Shown: positions 1-12,529, counted from the stretch's first letter. The stretch is 64,000 nucleotides of DNA from Aphidius gifuensis (GCF_014905175.1 NC_057790.1:7502001-7566000), one strand, 5' to 3'. Notes: generated by a model from the sequence alone, not told the origin. A program made the numbers and translations.

Positions 1-240
1 TTTAATTTGTTTTTTTTGTGACTTTATTTGTTGATAATTATTATAAATATATGTATAATGTCTTTATATTTTAGTTTCATTCAAATTATTTTGCATGACA
101 AACAACTTTATTATAAAGATTTAATTATTAATCTACTAAACGACGGAGGCAATAACTGTCAAGCACAAACAAGTTTGTACAAGTTTGGTTGTGTGACATA
201 AAAAAAAAAAAACTGAGACATGAAAAAAAATATTAAGCCC

Positions 241-720
241 AAAATTAGTGTCGACATCTAGTGACTCGACTAATCACTATAAGTTACCCACAGGGGGCGA
301 CGTTAATTCTGATCTCAGAAAAACACTTTATGCGTGCGTTCATGCGTTGCAGTGCGTTGTGATATTGTAAAACACAGTAAAACAACTTATGCTTCTGTGT
401 AAAACCACTTGTGCCTGCGTCCAAGCCTAAAGCGTTTTACATAAAACATTTTAGGCTTGTTTACCTTCTCAGTAGGAAAATGACGCAGTTTATCCACTGC
501 GCACAGGCATGTAAAACGCGGTTTTACATGCATCAGTGATAAAATAGTATATTGTGATACTTGGGGGTAAAGTAGGGTTTTATCAAACGCTGCGAGTGAG
601 GCCCGAGACGGAGTGAAAACATAAGACAGTGGCAACTCGGCCCCGCTTCGCTTCGCCTCGATCGCCTCACTTGCAGTGTTTGATAAAATTCTGCTTAACC
701 CCCTAATCTCACATATATTT
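241..720. repeat. GC-rich inverted repeat block, MITE-like
   Basis: This block is far richer in GC than its surroundings. Around 572-706 the arms GGTTTTATCAAACGCTGCGA and GCAGTGTTTGATAAAATTC face each other across a core of GAGGC/GCCTC-type sequence. A related core (GAGTGGAAACAT and a GGCTTCGCCTCG stretch) recurs at 12,300-12,425. A 113-codon open frame on the minus strand lies across the palindrome, and I treat it as an artefact of composition. The block is a non-autonomous repeat; its class is unknown. Confidence 0.5.
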
Positions 721-994
721 TTCCTCACGTGGGCATTTTTTTTCTACTTTTTTAAACGCGTTTGTTGTGGTAAAGTGAATTATTATCTCACTTTTCGCTG
801 TACACGTCTTTTTCACTTTAACTGAAACTTCCGGTAAAATGATTTTTACGGTAAAATGAAAGTTACGCTTCCGGTAAAATAAAAGTTACGCACGGTAAAG
901 TGAAAAAGACGTGTGGAGTGGAGAGTGAGATAATAGATCACTTTACCACCGCAAATGCGTGGAAAAAAGTAGTAAAAAAAATACCTCAGTGAAG
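721..994. repeat. 274-bp palindromic MITE-like element
   Basis: The two ends are reverse complements with a few mismatches. The left arm runs from CCTCACGTGGGC through TTGTGGTAAAGTGAA, and the right arm runs from ATCACTTTACCACC through GGAAAAAAGTAGTA to CCTCAGTGAAG. The centre carries three GGTAAAATGA-type repeats. The end sequence CTTCACTGAGG recurs at 11,466, at the edge of another insertion, so this is a dispersed family. No protein is encoded. Confidence 0.6.
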
Positions 995-1069
995 AAAAAC
1001 ATTATAGTTTCACACTCGGCTCAATCTCAACAGATTAAATCGAATAAAAATTTTGACGATAATTTTTAT

Positions 1070-1215
1070 GCCAATAAAAAAAGTGTCAAGTATTTGAAAT
1101 TGTCACTAATTGTGAGTATATTAGTTAAGATGTGATACCAGAAAGCCAAGAAGGAAATATATTTTTGACGCATGTAATTAAGTCTGAACTGTTGGAAAAA
1201 AAAATTTCCAATAGT
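1070..1215 (+). repeat. Half copy of a palindromic repeat (see 23,098)
   Basis: Landmarks such as GTGATACCAGAAAG, ATATATTTTTGACG and GTAATTAAGTCTGAACT also occur in both arms of the palindrome at 23,098-23,405. Here only one arm is seen, followed by a short AATTTCCAATAGTTG tail. It is a decayed, non-coding dispersed repeat. Confidence 0.5.
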
Positions 1216-1299
1216 TGAAAAAATATTATTTTAATATAAAAATATCGAGTACGGCATTAATTTTAAAAATTGAAAAATATGTACCCGATTCTGCCTTAC

Positions 1300-1715
1300 C
1301 ACCTTGAAAATTTTCGAAACAACTTTTTTCAAAAACTACGTATCAAATAATTCTGAAAATTTAGCTATAAGTGTATTTTAGTATTATCTACTGCACTCAA
1401 CTCTTTTTTTTTTTAAATTCAAAAATTTTTTTTCAAGTCGATAATTTTGAAAAAAATTTCGAAACAACTTTTTTCAAAAACTACGTGTCAAATAATTCTG
1501 AAAATTTAGCTGTAGGTGTATTTTAATATTATCTACTGCACCCAACTCTTTTTTTTTCAAAATTCGAAAATTTTTTTTCAAGTCGGTAATTTTTTGAAAT
1601 TTTTGAAACAACTTTTTTTAAAAACCACGTGTCAAATAATTCTGAAAATTTAGCTGTAGGTGTATTTTAATATTATCTACTGCACCCAACTCTTTTTTTT
1701 TCAAATTCAAAAACT
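1300..1715 (+). repeat. Tandem repeat, three units of about 145 bp
   Basis: The landmark GAAACAACTTTTTT falls at about 1,316, 1,461 and 1,605, a spacing of about 145 bp. Each unit continues with a CTACGTGTCAAATAATTCTG stretch, a TTTAGCTGTAGGTG segment and CTACTGCACCCAACTC. Units differ by a few substitutions and by poly-T length. No coding potential. Confidence 0.75.
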
Positions 1716-2330
1716 TTTTAATAATTATAATTATAAGATTGTCAACACAAGTTACCCTTTTTTACCGGCAAAGCCCATTTATTTTATATAAAAAAAATTA
1801 ACAGAGTATTTTTTTGTATGGGAAAGTATACAGGACAGACAGACTTTACAAGAAAACTTGTGTCAATTGTTTAGTTTTTTTTTAAATGACGTTTAAAAAA
1901 ATTCTCGAATTATAAAAAAAAAGAGTTGAATAAAAATAAGAAATTACCACAATGAGTTTTATTTTTTCGCGCATGCGTGATTGGGTAATTGTGCTTTCTG
2001 TCTCTCTTTAACCTGTCAAGATGGCCGTCCAACTGACACAACCGACACAACGCTGCACCAAGCAGAGATACATGTTCATACTTCTCCAATATAATAAAAC
2101 AATTAAAAGCAATATTTATTTGATATAAATTAAAAACTAATTAATAATAAAAGTGTCATTGGAGTATATATTTAAAACATCAACCTGATGGAACAATCAA
2201 ATCAATCTGAAGTGTCATTATTATTGTGTCATTGTATTTGGTGTCAAGATGTTGTTATTCAATTATCAGTACATCAACAACAGCATATATACAACATTCA
2301 AATATTAATAAATCAAATAAATTACATAAA

Positions 2331-3860
2331 TAGATAAGTTAAATAATTTTTTTTCAATTTTATATCACTACTTGCCGGTTGACTCTGTCTCGACACCGTT
2401 TCGATCGCGTTTCGACAGCTTTTCGACCGCCTTTTGACAGGCTTTCGACACCGAATTGAAAGGTGCCTAATTTGCTCATTTTTTATTGTTTTAAATTGTT
2501 TAAACATTATAATGGACTTTATTTACGATAGATTAGTATTTTTCTATAAAAAAATTAATAAAAAATATAAAAAAACTTGTAAAATTTAAAAAAAAAAAAT
2601 TTTTTTTTTATTTATAATTTTTAAATTAATTGTTAATAACAATTGCATGTAAAAAACATAATAAAACAGTATAATTAAGCATTTAGAGTATAAACAATTG
2701 CCGAAATAATTTTCATTCAATTTTATATCACTACTTGCCGGTTGACTCTGTCTCGACACCGTTTCGATCGCGTTTCGACAGAATTTCGACCGCCTTTCGA
2801 CAGGCTTTCGACACCAAATTGAGAGGTGCCTAATTTATTCATTTTTTATTGTTTTAAATTATTTAAACATTATAATGGACTTTATTAATGATAAATTTGT
2901 GATTTTTTTGTAAAAAAATTAATAGAAAATAAAAAAAAACTTGTTAAAATACAAACACGAAAATTTTTATTCGTTCATAATTTTTAAATTAATTGTTTAC
3001 AACATTTTTTATATATTCTATTAATTTTTTCATCAGAAAAATGCATATTCATCATTAATAAAGTCCATTATAATGTTTAAACAATTTAAAACAATAAAAA
3101 ATAAGCAAATTAGGCACCTCTCAATTCGGTGTCGAAAGCCTGTCAAAAGGCGGTCGAAATGCTGTCGAAACGCGATCGAAACGGTGTCGAGACAGAGTCA
3201 ACCGGCAAGTAGTGATATAAAATTGAAAAAAAATTATTTTGGCAATTGTTTATACTTTAAATGCTTAATTATACTGTTTTATTATGTTTTTTACATGCAA
3301 TTGTTATTAACAATTAATTTAAAAATTATAAAAAAAAAAAAAAATTTTTTTTTTAAATTTTACAAGTTTTTTTTATATTTTCTATTATTTTTTTATAGAA
3401 AAATACTAATCTATCGTAAATAAAGTCCATTATAATGTTTAAACAATTTGAAACAATAAAAAATGAGCAAATTAGGCACCTCTTAATTCGGTGTCGAAAG
3501 CCTGTCGAAAGGCGGTCGAAAAGCTGTCGAAACGCGATCGAAACCGTGTCGAAACAGAGTCAACCGGCAAGTAGTGATATAAAATTGAAAAAAAATTATT
3601 TTGGCAATTGTTTATACTCTAAATGCTTAATTATACTTTATACTGCTTAATTAATTTAAAAATTATAAATAAAAAAAAAAATTTTTTTTTTTAAATTTTA
3701 CAAGTTTTTTCATATTTTTTATTAATTTTTTTATAAAAAAAATGCAAATTCATCATTAATAAAGTCCATTATACTGTTTAAACAATTTAAAACAATGAAA
3801 AATGAATAAATTAGACAGCTCTCAATTCGGTGTCGAAAGCTTGTCGATTTAGTGACAAAA
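2331..3860. repeat. Head-to-head array of ~360-bp modules with 11-bp TCGAAA units
   Basis: Four full modules and one partial are present. Two lie on the minus strand (about 2,331-2,520 and 2,700-2,880), and two on the plus strand (3,062-3,230 and 3,422-3,590) with a truncated fifth at 3,768-3,850, so the array is an inverted repeat centred near 2,970. Each module has an AAGTCCATTATAATG border, then six direct 11-bp units of the type TGTCGAAANNN in exact register (for example 3,130-3,195), then ACCGGCAAGTAGTGATA. Three more 11-bp units occur at 4,119-4,151. Short open frames of 61-116 codons encode the 11-mers and recur in every module; I regard them as repeat translation rather than genes. 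Confidence 0.75.
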
Positions 3861-4223
3861 TATCTCGGTAATAATGACCGAGTCAATTACCGATGAATGG
3901 TCTGAGGCTCGACAGCTTTCTGACTCCAGTAGAAATGCGAATCATATCAATCTAACCTCTCTACCGTGTATAATTTAATCTCTTATTTGATATTAAATAC
4001 ATATACTAGTCAAGGTTTCAGTCAGTTTAAGTTATTCTCATTATAATTTTATATTTATTTCATATTTTTCCAACTCATTTTGAGTATCCGGTGCTCGTGA
4101 ATTACGTTTTATATATGCTGTCGAATGGCTGTCAAATCGCTGTCGACTGAGTGCTACATTGGAGAGTCGAGCCATCCGCTAGGGATAAATATTGAGTGTT
4201 AACATCATTATTTTAAATATATC

Positions 4224-4274
4224 ATGGTTGTTTTATTATTAGTTATAATTTATAACTAATAATAAAACAACCAT
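4224..4274. repeat. Perfect 25-bp-arm palindrome
   Basis: ATGGTTGTTTTATTATTAGT begins the left arm, and the right arm ends ACTAATAATAAAACAACCAT. The arms are 25 bp, identical, with a 1-nt spacer. It sits directly before the 98-bp tandem array. Confidence 0.85.
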
Positions 4275-4281
4275 AACTTAT

Positions 4282-4860
4282 AAATAATAACTGTCGTAAA
4301 CACAGAATTATGCATGTCGTAGTATTTGAGATTCGGAAAAGAATCATTCAATTAAATTATTGATATAATTATTATTGATAAATAATAACTGTGGTAAACA
4401 CAGAATTATGCATGTCGTAGTATTTGAGATTCGGAAAAGAATCATTCAATTAAATTATTGATATAATTATTATGGATAAATAATAACTGTGGTAAACACA
4501 GAATTATGCATGTCATAGTATTTGAGATTCGAAAAAGAATCATTCAATTAAATTATTGATATAATTATTATTGATAAATAATAACTGTGGTAAACACAGA
4601 ATTAGACATGTTGTTATATTTGAGATTCAGAAAAGAATCAATGAATCAATGACTCAATATAATTATTATTGAGAAAAAATTACTGTGGAAAACACAGAAT
4701 TTAGTATCTTGTAAATTTAAGATTCGAACAAGAATCAATGGCTCAATATAATTATTGGTAATCAATAATAACTGTGGAAAACACAGAATTTAGTGTCTTG
4801 CAAATTTTGGATTCGAAAAAGAATCAATGATTCAATATATTAATATGATAATATTAATAA
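4282..4860 (+). repeat. Tandem 98-bp repeat with two conserved hairpins per unit
   Basis: The CTGTG landmark falls at 4,291, 4,389, 4,487, 4,585, 4,683 and 4,772: four steps of exactly 98 bp and a last one of 89. Every unit has hairpin 1, CTGTG-GTAAA-CACAG (the first unit has one mismatch; the last two have loop GAAAA), and hairpin 2, GATTC-loop-GAATC. The hairpin 2 loop varies between units (GGAAAA, GAAAAA, AGAAAA, GAACAA) while both 5-bp stems stay intact in all six. The rest of the unit drifts more. No coding frame is seen. Confidence 0.8.
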
Positions 4861-5009
4861 TTATTTTAATTAATTAATAATATTAATTATTAGACACTTG
4901 TCGCATATAAACAAAATTCATATGCTTTATTATTATATTGTTGTCAATAATAACAGATAATAATTTTGATAATTCATTGTAAACAGTAATGTTTGTTTAC
5001 AATAAACAT

Positions 5010-5187
5010 AAAGAGAGAAATCTCTTTCATTAGATCTTAAGTTGTCTCTTCACCGATCGGTAAGACTCGTCTTTCCGATCGAAGTATAGGGCTCCAGTAA
5101 TGCCACTGGGGACCTATAGATGGAGCGCACGGCACGGAGATAAGGCAGAATCGCGTTTCATGTCGCCTTAATAAGCTTATGCCATCT
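5010..5187 (+). ncRNA. Candidate structured RNA or DNA block, five helices
   Basis: Five complementary pairs lie in 178 nt. A perfect 7-bp stem with GAAA loop is at 5,010-5,027. CGATCGG (5,054-5,060) pairs with CCGATCG (5,075-5,081) and is extended by AAGA/TCTT around a CTCG loop. TATAGG (5,085-5,090) pairs with CCTATA (5,113-5,118) and encloses CCAGT/ACTGG. AGATGG (5,118-5,123) pairs with CCATCT (5,182-5,187) and encloses TAAGGC/GCCTTA (5,141-5,146 and 5,165-5,170). GC content is well above its surroundings. A T-to-A-rich tract follows at 5,193. I do not recognise a known RNA family; transcription is not shown. It could instead be the end of a mobile element. Confidence 0.4.
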
Positions 5188-5189
5188 GT

Positions 5190-8100
5190 GTTAAAAAAAA
5201 ATAAATTGAAATAGAGAAAAAAAAAAAAAAATTGCTCATAATTTATGAGTCATAAAACAAATTTGTTGAAACATAACCTAAAAATTTTTTGACAGGTTGT
5301 AAATTGCTCATTTTTTTAAAAAACAATTAAAATATTATTATTTTAACGAAATAAAAAAAAATTAATTAATTGATAATTTTTCAAAAAGGGAGGGTGTTCA
5401 TTTTGAACACCTCGCTCATATTAGACCCCTATATGGTCCTCTATATTCAAAAAACGTTTATAATAACATGGATGATAACGCAAAGAGCCCTAATAATTAT
5501 AACACAAATAGGAGTTGAAGGAGTTAAAAACGTGATATGATAATCTGTGTGGAAATGGGTTCTCGTAAATCAACTCAGACTGTCTAGTGATGTAGTAACT
5601 ACGAAACTAAAAAAACAATCGTATGTTTATAACCAAGAAGAATGGCTGGAAGGGTTGCAACAGAAAAAAATATTCTATTGGAGAAACAATAAGTTGGGAA
5701 GTAGACTATATGAACTACGTTTCAATGCTGGTCGAAATATTTCTCCGCTATTACTCTGACTATTCTCCTCAACGATCAATGTGAATTTCTCTTCCTACTA
5801 TCAATATACACAATATACACAAATATTCTTTATATTATACCAAGTGCAACGAAAAAAATTAATCCTATTATAAAAAGGACACTTGACCGCTTTTTATTCG
5901 TGATGTGATTGGTCGAAATTTTTTAGCATTTGTTTATAACTAATATTTTATTATTTTCTCTCTCATACTAACACGTTGCTACGTGGTTATGTGGTTATGT
6001 GGTTATTGTTATGTGGTCGCTACGTATGTTTATTTTCGGCAATTAATTAATTTGAGTTGTGTCGTTCTTAGATCAAAAGTCATATTACAGCTTTTTACTA
6101 ATTTCTATATATTCATATTTAATAAAAATAGTATTGTTATATTTATATATTTATATATTTATTTATATTTATGAATACAACTAATATATATTATGTTAAA
6201 TTAATATTTAAATAAAAAAAAAGTTAGTGTGGTTATTATATACGTTACGGTTACTACGTTTATCAAGAACGTCATTATATTTATCAATATTACATTGATA
6301 AATATAATGAAATAATATAAAGATTTAAATATTGTATAAAATATAAATATTTATATAAATAAGTAAACATAAATAGAAAGAGTTAGCATGTGGTTGCTAC
6401 GTGTGATTGCTAATTATATTTTTTTATCAAATATAATAATACAATTGACTTTATAAAAAGCTGTAATATGACTTCAATACTTTGATTGGGCAACGGTGCC
6501 ACTAAAATGATTTAAAATACGATTTACCAAAGTTGATTGTTTATAATCAAACGATATTTTTGTTCATTACGATAATTATAATATTGATTATAAACTTGAA
6601 ATAAATATAGTAATTCATGGAAATGAAAAATAAGAAAAATACTTTACGTGATTAATAAAAATTACAATTATGATAAAGAAAATAGTATTAATAATCATTA
6701 CATAATATTATATACAACAACGCGCCGGAGGCGCGGGGTCACCCTTGTTACATATAAATAATGTAGAAAATATAATCCAATATTCTGGATGTATATTTGA
6801 TCATGTAAAGAATATTACTTAAATAACATAGATGAAACATGATAATAATGATAAGATAAACCAGTGAAAACAAGTAAAAAACATCAGTGAGGTTTGATTC
6901 ATGGTTGAAACTCAACAATCTCAACATTCTGGACATCCTCAATGTGGTTAGATATACTCGGTGAGGTCAAAAATTACCAGCCAAATATTATGCTTGAATC
7001 AGCTGAGTAAATAGTTGAAGTTAATTAACGTTACAGTTTATATAAAGTCAGTTATATATGAATATTATACTGGACTCACTGGACACTGGTTCTATTAACT
7101 GAATACAATTTACGTGAGATATAGATCTTTCGAATTAAATTGGGAGAACAAATATGAAAGGATAAATCAGAATGATGATGATAAAAATAAGAGATGTATT
7201 TAAGCAAAAACAAGAAAGAGATGAAAAATAAATAACGACTTACAGGATCTCAATTAATTAATATCCTGTGATCCCCTGGTACAACATGCAGTTATAATTA
7301 AAATACAAATACTATTTTTGATCAATACATAGGAATATTATAAATACTATCTAATTAATAAATAAATATATCGAAAACAAAAACTCTAAAATTTAAACTT
7401 CATTAATTAACATGATAAAACAAGAAACTTGTGTTGCAATCAAGTTGTTCACTGATATACCTCATTAAAACTAATAAAGTAAGCAAACATTTCAACAAAC
7501 GTGTTTTAAAAAACCATAAATTTACAATAATATATTAATTGCTCAAAGCTTGAAACCTCAATCAGTTATCATGGGTATTATATTTCTTACTTTTTTTATA
7601 CTGAAAATCATTTTACTTTTATGGGTTTATTTAAATTTTGCAAGCATTGCCAAATATATTATATGCAAGAAAATAATGGAGCTCATTTTGCAAAACTAGT
7701 AAAGATTTGTGTATATCGTTAGTCAAAAGATTGAAGAGAAAGAGATACATATATATTCACATGTATATAAATTTACAATATGAGATGAATAAAGATGAAG
7801 AATAGTTGACTACAGGGGGCGTGGGTGTGCCTTTATTGAACTAATTTTATTCCCCTTCTCATATCTTTACCGCCAAGAAACCTGCTGCCTTCGAGGTTCT
7901 ATTCCGCATGCTCTGCATATATATGTATACCTCTTTTGCATATTTTCGGCTCTCTCTCTCTCTTTTTCTCTATCAGTTTCTCCCTTGAACCTGACGTACA
8001 CTTGCCGTCCAACTTGCCCCATTACGTCTACGCAAATATAACCACTTAGGACATCCCTCTATACACATACATGCCCCTAGGATAAAGATAACGAAGCAAG

Positions 8101-11100
8101 ATCAGGAAGATTCGGGTACCTCTGCTGTCACGACACTCATCATTCCCCCTCATTTTTATTTTATCATCACCTCCAACTACTTTCTCATCTACATGTCATA
8201 CATATGCAAAAACAAAAACGAACATCATAAATTTTTTTTTATCCAAAAATTTCAATTTCAAAAGAATACCTTTGGTCAAGTATATCTTTAGCTCGTCATC
8301 GTCAAAATAATAGGTAGCCAATTTATGTTTAATTTAAAAATGATTTCATGTCTAATATATCGCTGCAAAACTTTTCTACGAACTCACCAGATGATGGAAA
8401 TATTTAAATAATAATGGTAATAATTATAATTTAATTTTAAAAAGTTATACTATATTTAAAATTAAATTGATCGTGATAGTAATAAAATATGTATGTAATA
8501 ATATTAAAAGAGAAATTTCAATAATATTTGATAGGAGTATTTAACAGTTATATATTTAACATGATAATAATAACGGAAGCCAACACGAAGAAGGATATAT
8601 GTAACTATATTTACCGTTTAAAAAAAAAAAAAATGTATTAAACTGACAAACACATGGTAGTGATTAATCAAATTGATCAGGTGTCGTTGTCATTAAATCG
8701 AGAGTGGTTTTTTCTTTCTCTTTCAGTGGTTATATATTTGTACATTTTCCTAAATGACAATTTGCTTCAAACCAACAAATCTCTGAGTTAATTGCGTTGA
8801 TGTCGATTATTTAACTAGAAATTTTCATAGTTTAAAAGAGAATTTATTCACTTATGATAATTAAATTTATTATTATACTTTTATAATTACATAATTCAAT
8901 CTTTTTTTATTTTCAATTTTATCCATTTATAATGTTATTAATTATTCATAAATTCAATTATTTTTAATTATTAATTACATAAAATTTAAATTTTTATTTC
9001 CAATTATTATTAATAATGAGTTTTTTTTTTTTTTGATTGATATTTATATTGAATTTTATGTTCATATATTCTGGGACAATTTTTGTATAATAAAACAAAT
9101 AAAGACAAAAATAATGATATTTTATGTTTTTACACAACTTTATATAATAAAAATTGAATTCATGATAAAGTACATTAAAAATTTATCATAATTTATAATG
9201 GTATGAACGTAATTGGGAAGTCTAGGTAAATATCGTTTAAATTATGAAATGATTAATATTAAAATGAATTTTTATTAAAAATTCATGTAATGTCTGAGTG
9301 TTAAGTGCTATTTTTACCTTTGAGAAATGTCAATTTAAGTGTTATAATTGTACAAAATTATCAAAGATTTTATTGAAAATATTGAAAAATAACAATTTAT
9401 CATAAATGAAAGAAAAAAATAAATTCATCTAAGTTTATTTCCAATTGAATAATCATGATTTATTTGATCAAAAAACTCTCTTCTAAATTCTTAATATTTG
9501 ATCTGTTATGATATATATTATATATATGTATACAAAAGCGAGTAGATTGACACAAGCGGGACCATTCTAAAACATTCTTAAACGAGAGTGCTGATTATAT
9601 AGAATGAACACAGTAGTGTTGGTAGTGGTCCAAATACAGAGACAAGTTGAGCTGGATGCCTTGGATCCCACTGTGGCCTGTTACACGGTCAGTAACAACC
9701 CCTTAGCTAGTTCCCATGGGACAAAAAATGACTAGATAGCTTACATACAGTAACGACTATTTGATCATTATATAAAAATTATATTATATAAAAATATTTT
9801 AAAAATAATAACCTTGCTTTAACAAAGCACCAATAAATATCATTTTTAAATGACATAATATTGATAGATTTCATAAATATAATTTTGGTGTCAATGTTAT
9901 GTGTTTCATTGTTTTAACGAAGTTGAAGCAGTGCTCGGATAAAAATGGTAATGCGCAAATACTTGGTTCTTTCGCACGTTCACGTATTGTACGTTACTTC
10001 TATATTATCATCATATTTCTTTTTTTTTATTTTCATTCTAAACGTTTGTAGTATGTACTGTGGAATTATCACTACTTGTAACAGGGATGCAGTTTTTTTT
10101 ATACAACTGTCTCATTATGCCCAGACACTTTTGATCAAGTAAATTCTCTGATCGAAATTGAATTAAAAATTTAACTCAAGGTTCATCAGCTTGTTTTTTC
10201 ATTTGAAAAAATACTTGCGTGTTAATAAAATGATATTTTCAATTTTTTATAATGAAAAATTGAATTATACAACAATTAAATTATCCGACTATTGTTTAAA
10301 TGTAATAGTTTTTTTTCATTTAAAAATTTTTATCATTCTGGTTGCCGTTTTAAATACTTTGTATAATTTTAAATACCGTACGGTATATACACGTGTATAT
10401 ACTTTTTGTTTTGGTTGTTTACTTTTTTCCAAGAACAAGAAGCTTATCTATTAATAATGAAAATTTTTTTCAGAACGGATATCATACTTTTTAAGTTAAT
10501 GTTATATTTAGTTTTATAAAATAACAAATTGAAATAGCAGATCACGCCACTTTTTTGTAAAAAAAATATTATTTAAAAAAAACCAAACCAAGTATGATAA
10601 TAAACTGTTCAGACATAAATGATCAGGATATTTTTAAATATTTTTTTGGAGATAAGAAATTTTTTTATTTTCATCATTATGGCTGTATCCAATATATATT
10701 TTTTTTGGCTGATAACGTGTTTCAAATAATAGAAGCTTATCTATTCGTCATATAGATAGATTTTCCAACTATACGCACAACATAATTTAAAGCTGAGGTC
10801 ATTTAGTTCCATCTACCGATGAATTATAATATCTGGTTTCTTTAAATCTACGTGGACATAGTGTCACTTCGTTAACAAGACTTGTCGTGTTGTGTTGTCT
10901 TTTGTATTAATTTTTTTTTTTTATTCATAACGTCAACGTGGCATCAGAAGTAGTCTTCCATATTTTTAACAATTATTTTAAACGGACAAGCTCTTCATTT
11001 AATAATTAAATAATATAAATATAATACAACATAAATTGTTCAACAAAAAAGTGGTGTGTAATTATCCCTTCCATAAATTATACTATATAATATTCATATG

Positions 11101-11210
11101 TTGTATTTAGTGTAGATTACTTGGTATTATTTATTGATATTAATGTAAAAATAAATATTACCGTTTTCAGATAATGGTTGCCATCAAAACTGTTGTAATA
11201 TTATCGGTCG
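5190..11210. other. AT-rich stretch with no recognised gene
   Basis: I see no supported gene. Small structures are present: a perfect hairpin GGTGTTCA-TTT-TGAACACC at 5,393-5,411; an imperfect 0.4-kb inverted repeat at 6,078-6,475 whose centre is a 16-bp-arm palindrome near 6,270-6,308; and an isolated GC hairpin CGCGCC-GGA-GGCGCG at 6,721-6,735. A CT-rich run lies at about 7,950-7,985. A 70-codon frame at 5,547-5,759 has no recognisable domain. Less AT-rich patches at 7,800-8,170 and 9,590-9,730 could be conserved non-coding sequence. Confidence 0.5.
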
Positions 11211-11465
11211 TGCACTGTGAAAAAAAATGTCTGTTAAATAGAAATTTTTGTCTAGGAAATAAAGACATTTGAAAGAAGTAACAAAGAGTTTCGTAGGAAA
11301 CAAGAATATGTCTCATTGGAAAAAAATGAAATTCTCGATTATGTATTATTCAAGTTCAATTCGAGCATTAGAAACGTCAAATATAGTGAAAAAAGATTTA
11401 TTTTAAACCATTTATATATCCTCTATTTAAAACTATTAGAGGAATTAAATTAATATTTTTTTTCT

Positions 11466-12480
11466 TCACTGAGGCATATTTGACCCTACTTTATTCCACG
11501 CGTTTGCGTTCACAAAGTGATACTTTACCCCATCTTTCGGCTAACACGCACTCATAATGTCCCCAGGCTACTAAGTTGCTTTATTTAGGCTGCTAAGTTG
11601 TTTTATTTAGGCTACTAAGTTGCTTTCCTAGTAATTCTTTACAACTAGACTTAGAAATTTTTGTCAAATAATTAGAATTATGATGTAGCGCTGTCTGGTG
11701 TGATACAACTTTAGCTATTCTATGCGATCTGACTGCATTTTGAGTGTGTGTTAGTGTGTGTGTATCATTTGACGTAAGATTTGACATACTCGGACCTGTC
11801 ATGTTGCAACTTGTTGATATTGTTGTTAATAAAACAAAAATTGATAGTTGTAATGAAAAATAACTGTGTTCTTTAAAATAAAAACTAGTTTAATTTATGA
11901 AAAAAGAAAAAAAAAAAAATACTGGTTTTGTAATAGATAGTACTTTGAATTTAATTGTTTGATGTTTGTGATGACTATCAAATGAATTTAAAAAATTAAT
12001 AATATGATTATCAGATATGAATTTGAATTTTAATTCAAGCAACGAAGTTTGTTTTTTTTGTCTTTTGTTCTTAGTTTAAAAAAATTTTTACGTTATTATA
12101 TATTATAATTTTTTTTTTTTTTTTTATCATTTCAATTGACGTTTATCATTTACCAGTTGAGTTTTTTATTATTTTTTTTATTTTAATTTTTATTGATCAT
12201 GTTTATTTTTTTGTAAAGTCGTTTTTTATGAATGCAATCATCATTTTTAATTTATCATTTTAATTTTCTTTTTGTTTTTATTCATTAAGTGATAAAATAG
12301 ATTCGGTGATACCCTCGACAGAGTGGAAACATGCGCACAAGGCGCTCTCAGCTCTGGCTCGGCTTCGCCTCGCCTCCGCCTCGAGGCGTCTTTTGCTTAT
12401 GTTTCCACTCTGTCTCGGGTATCACTCACCACGTTTGACTAAGTCCTATTTTATGCACTTGTATCACAAAGTACTATTTT
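11466..12480. repeat. 1-kb insertion in the left arm of the 2.5-kb element
   Basis: Sequence shared by the two arms of the surrounding element stops at CTTCACTGAGG and resumes at CTTATTCAATAAAT, so the block between is a later insertion. Its left edge matches the palindromic family at 721-994. Around 12,301-12,425 it has a GC-rich palindrome (GATACCCTCGACAGAGTGG against CACTCTGTCTCGGGTATC), related to 572-706. At 11,570-11,635 a GCTACTAAGTTGCTTT motif is repeated three times. Open frames here are shadows of the repeats. Confidence 0.6.
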
Positions 12481-12529
12481 CTTATTCAATAAATATAATT
12501 GTCTTGAAAAAAATCAAAAGTATCTGAAT

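Noticed and set aside
387..728. 113-codon minus-strand open frame
   Set aside because: It lies across a GC-rich palindrome; the composition follows the repeat and no domain is visible.
2322..3650. Three open frames starting MFKQFKTIKN or MFKQFETIKN
   Set aside because: They translate the same 11-bp TCGAAA repeat in each module and drift in the tail; no protein-level conservation beyond the DNA repeat.
5010..5187. Hammerhead ribozyme or telomerase RNA
   Set aside because: No CTGATGA..GAAA core and no CCTAA-type template are present within the structured block.
6721..6750. Helitron 3' end suggested by CGCGCC-GGA-GGCGCG
   Set aside because: No CTAG|T follows the hairpin and no related copy was found in the window.
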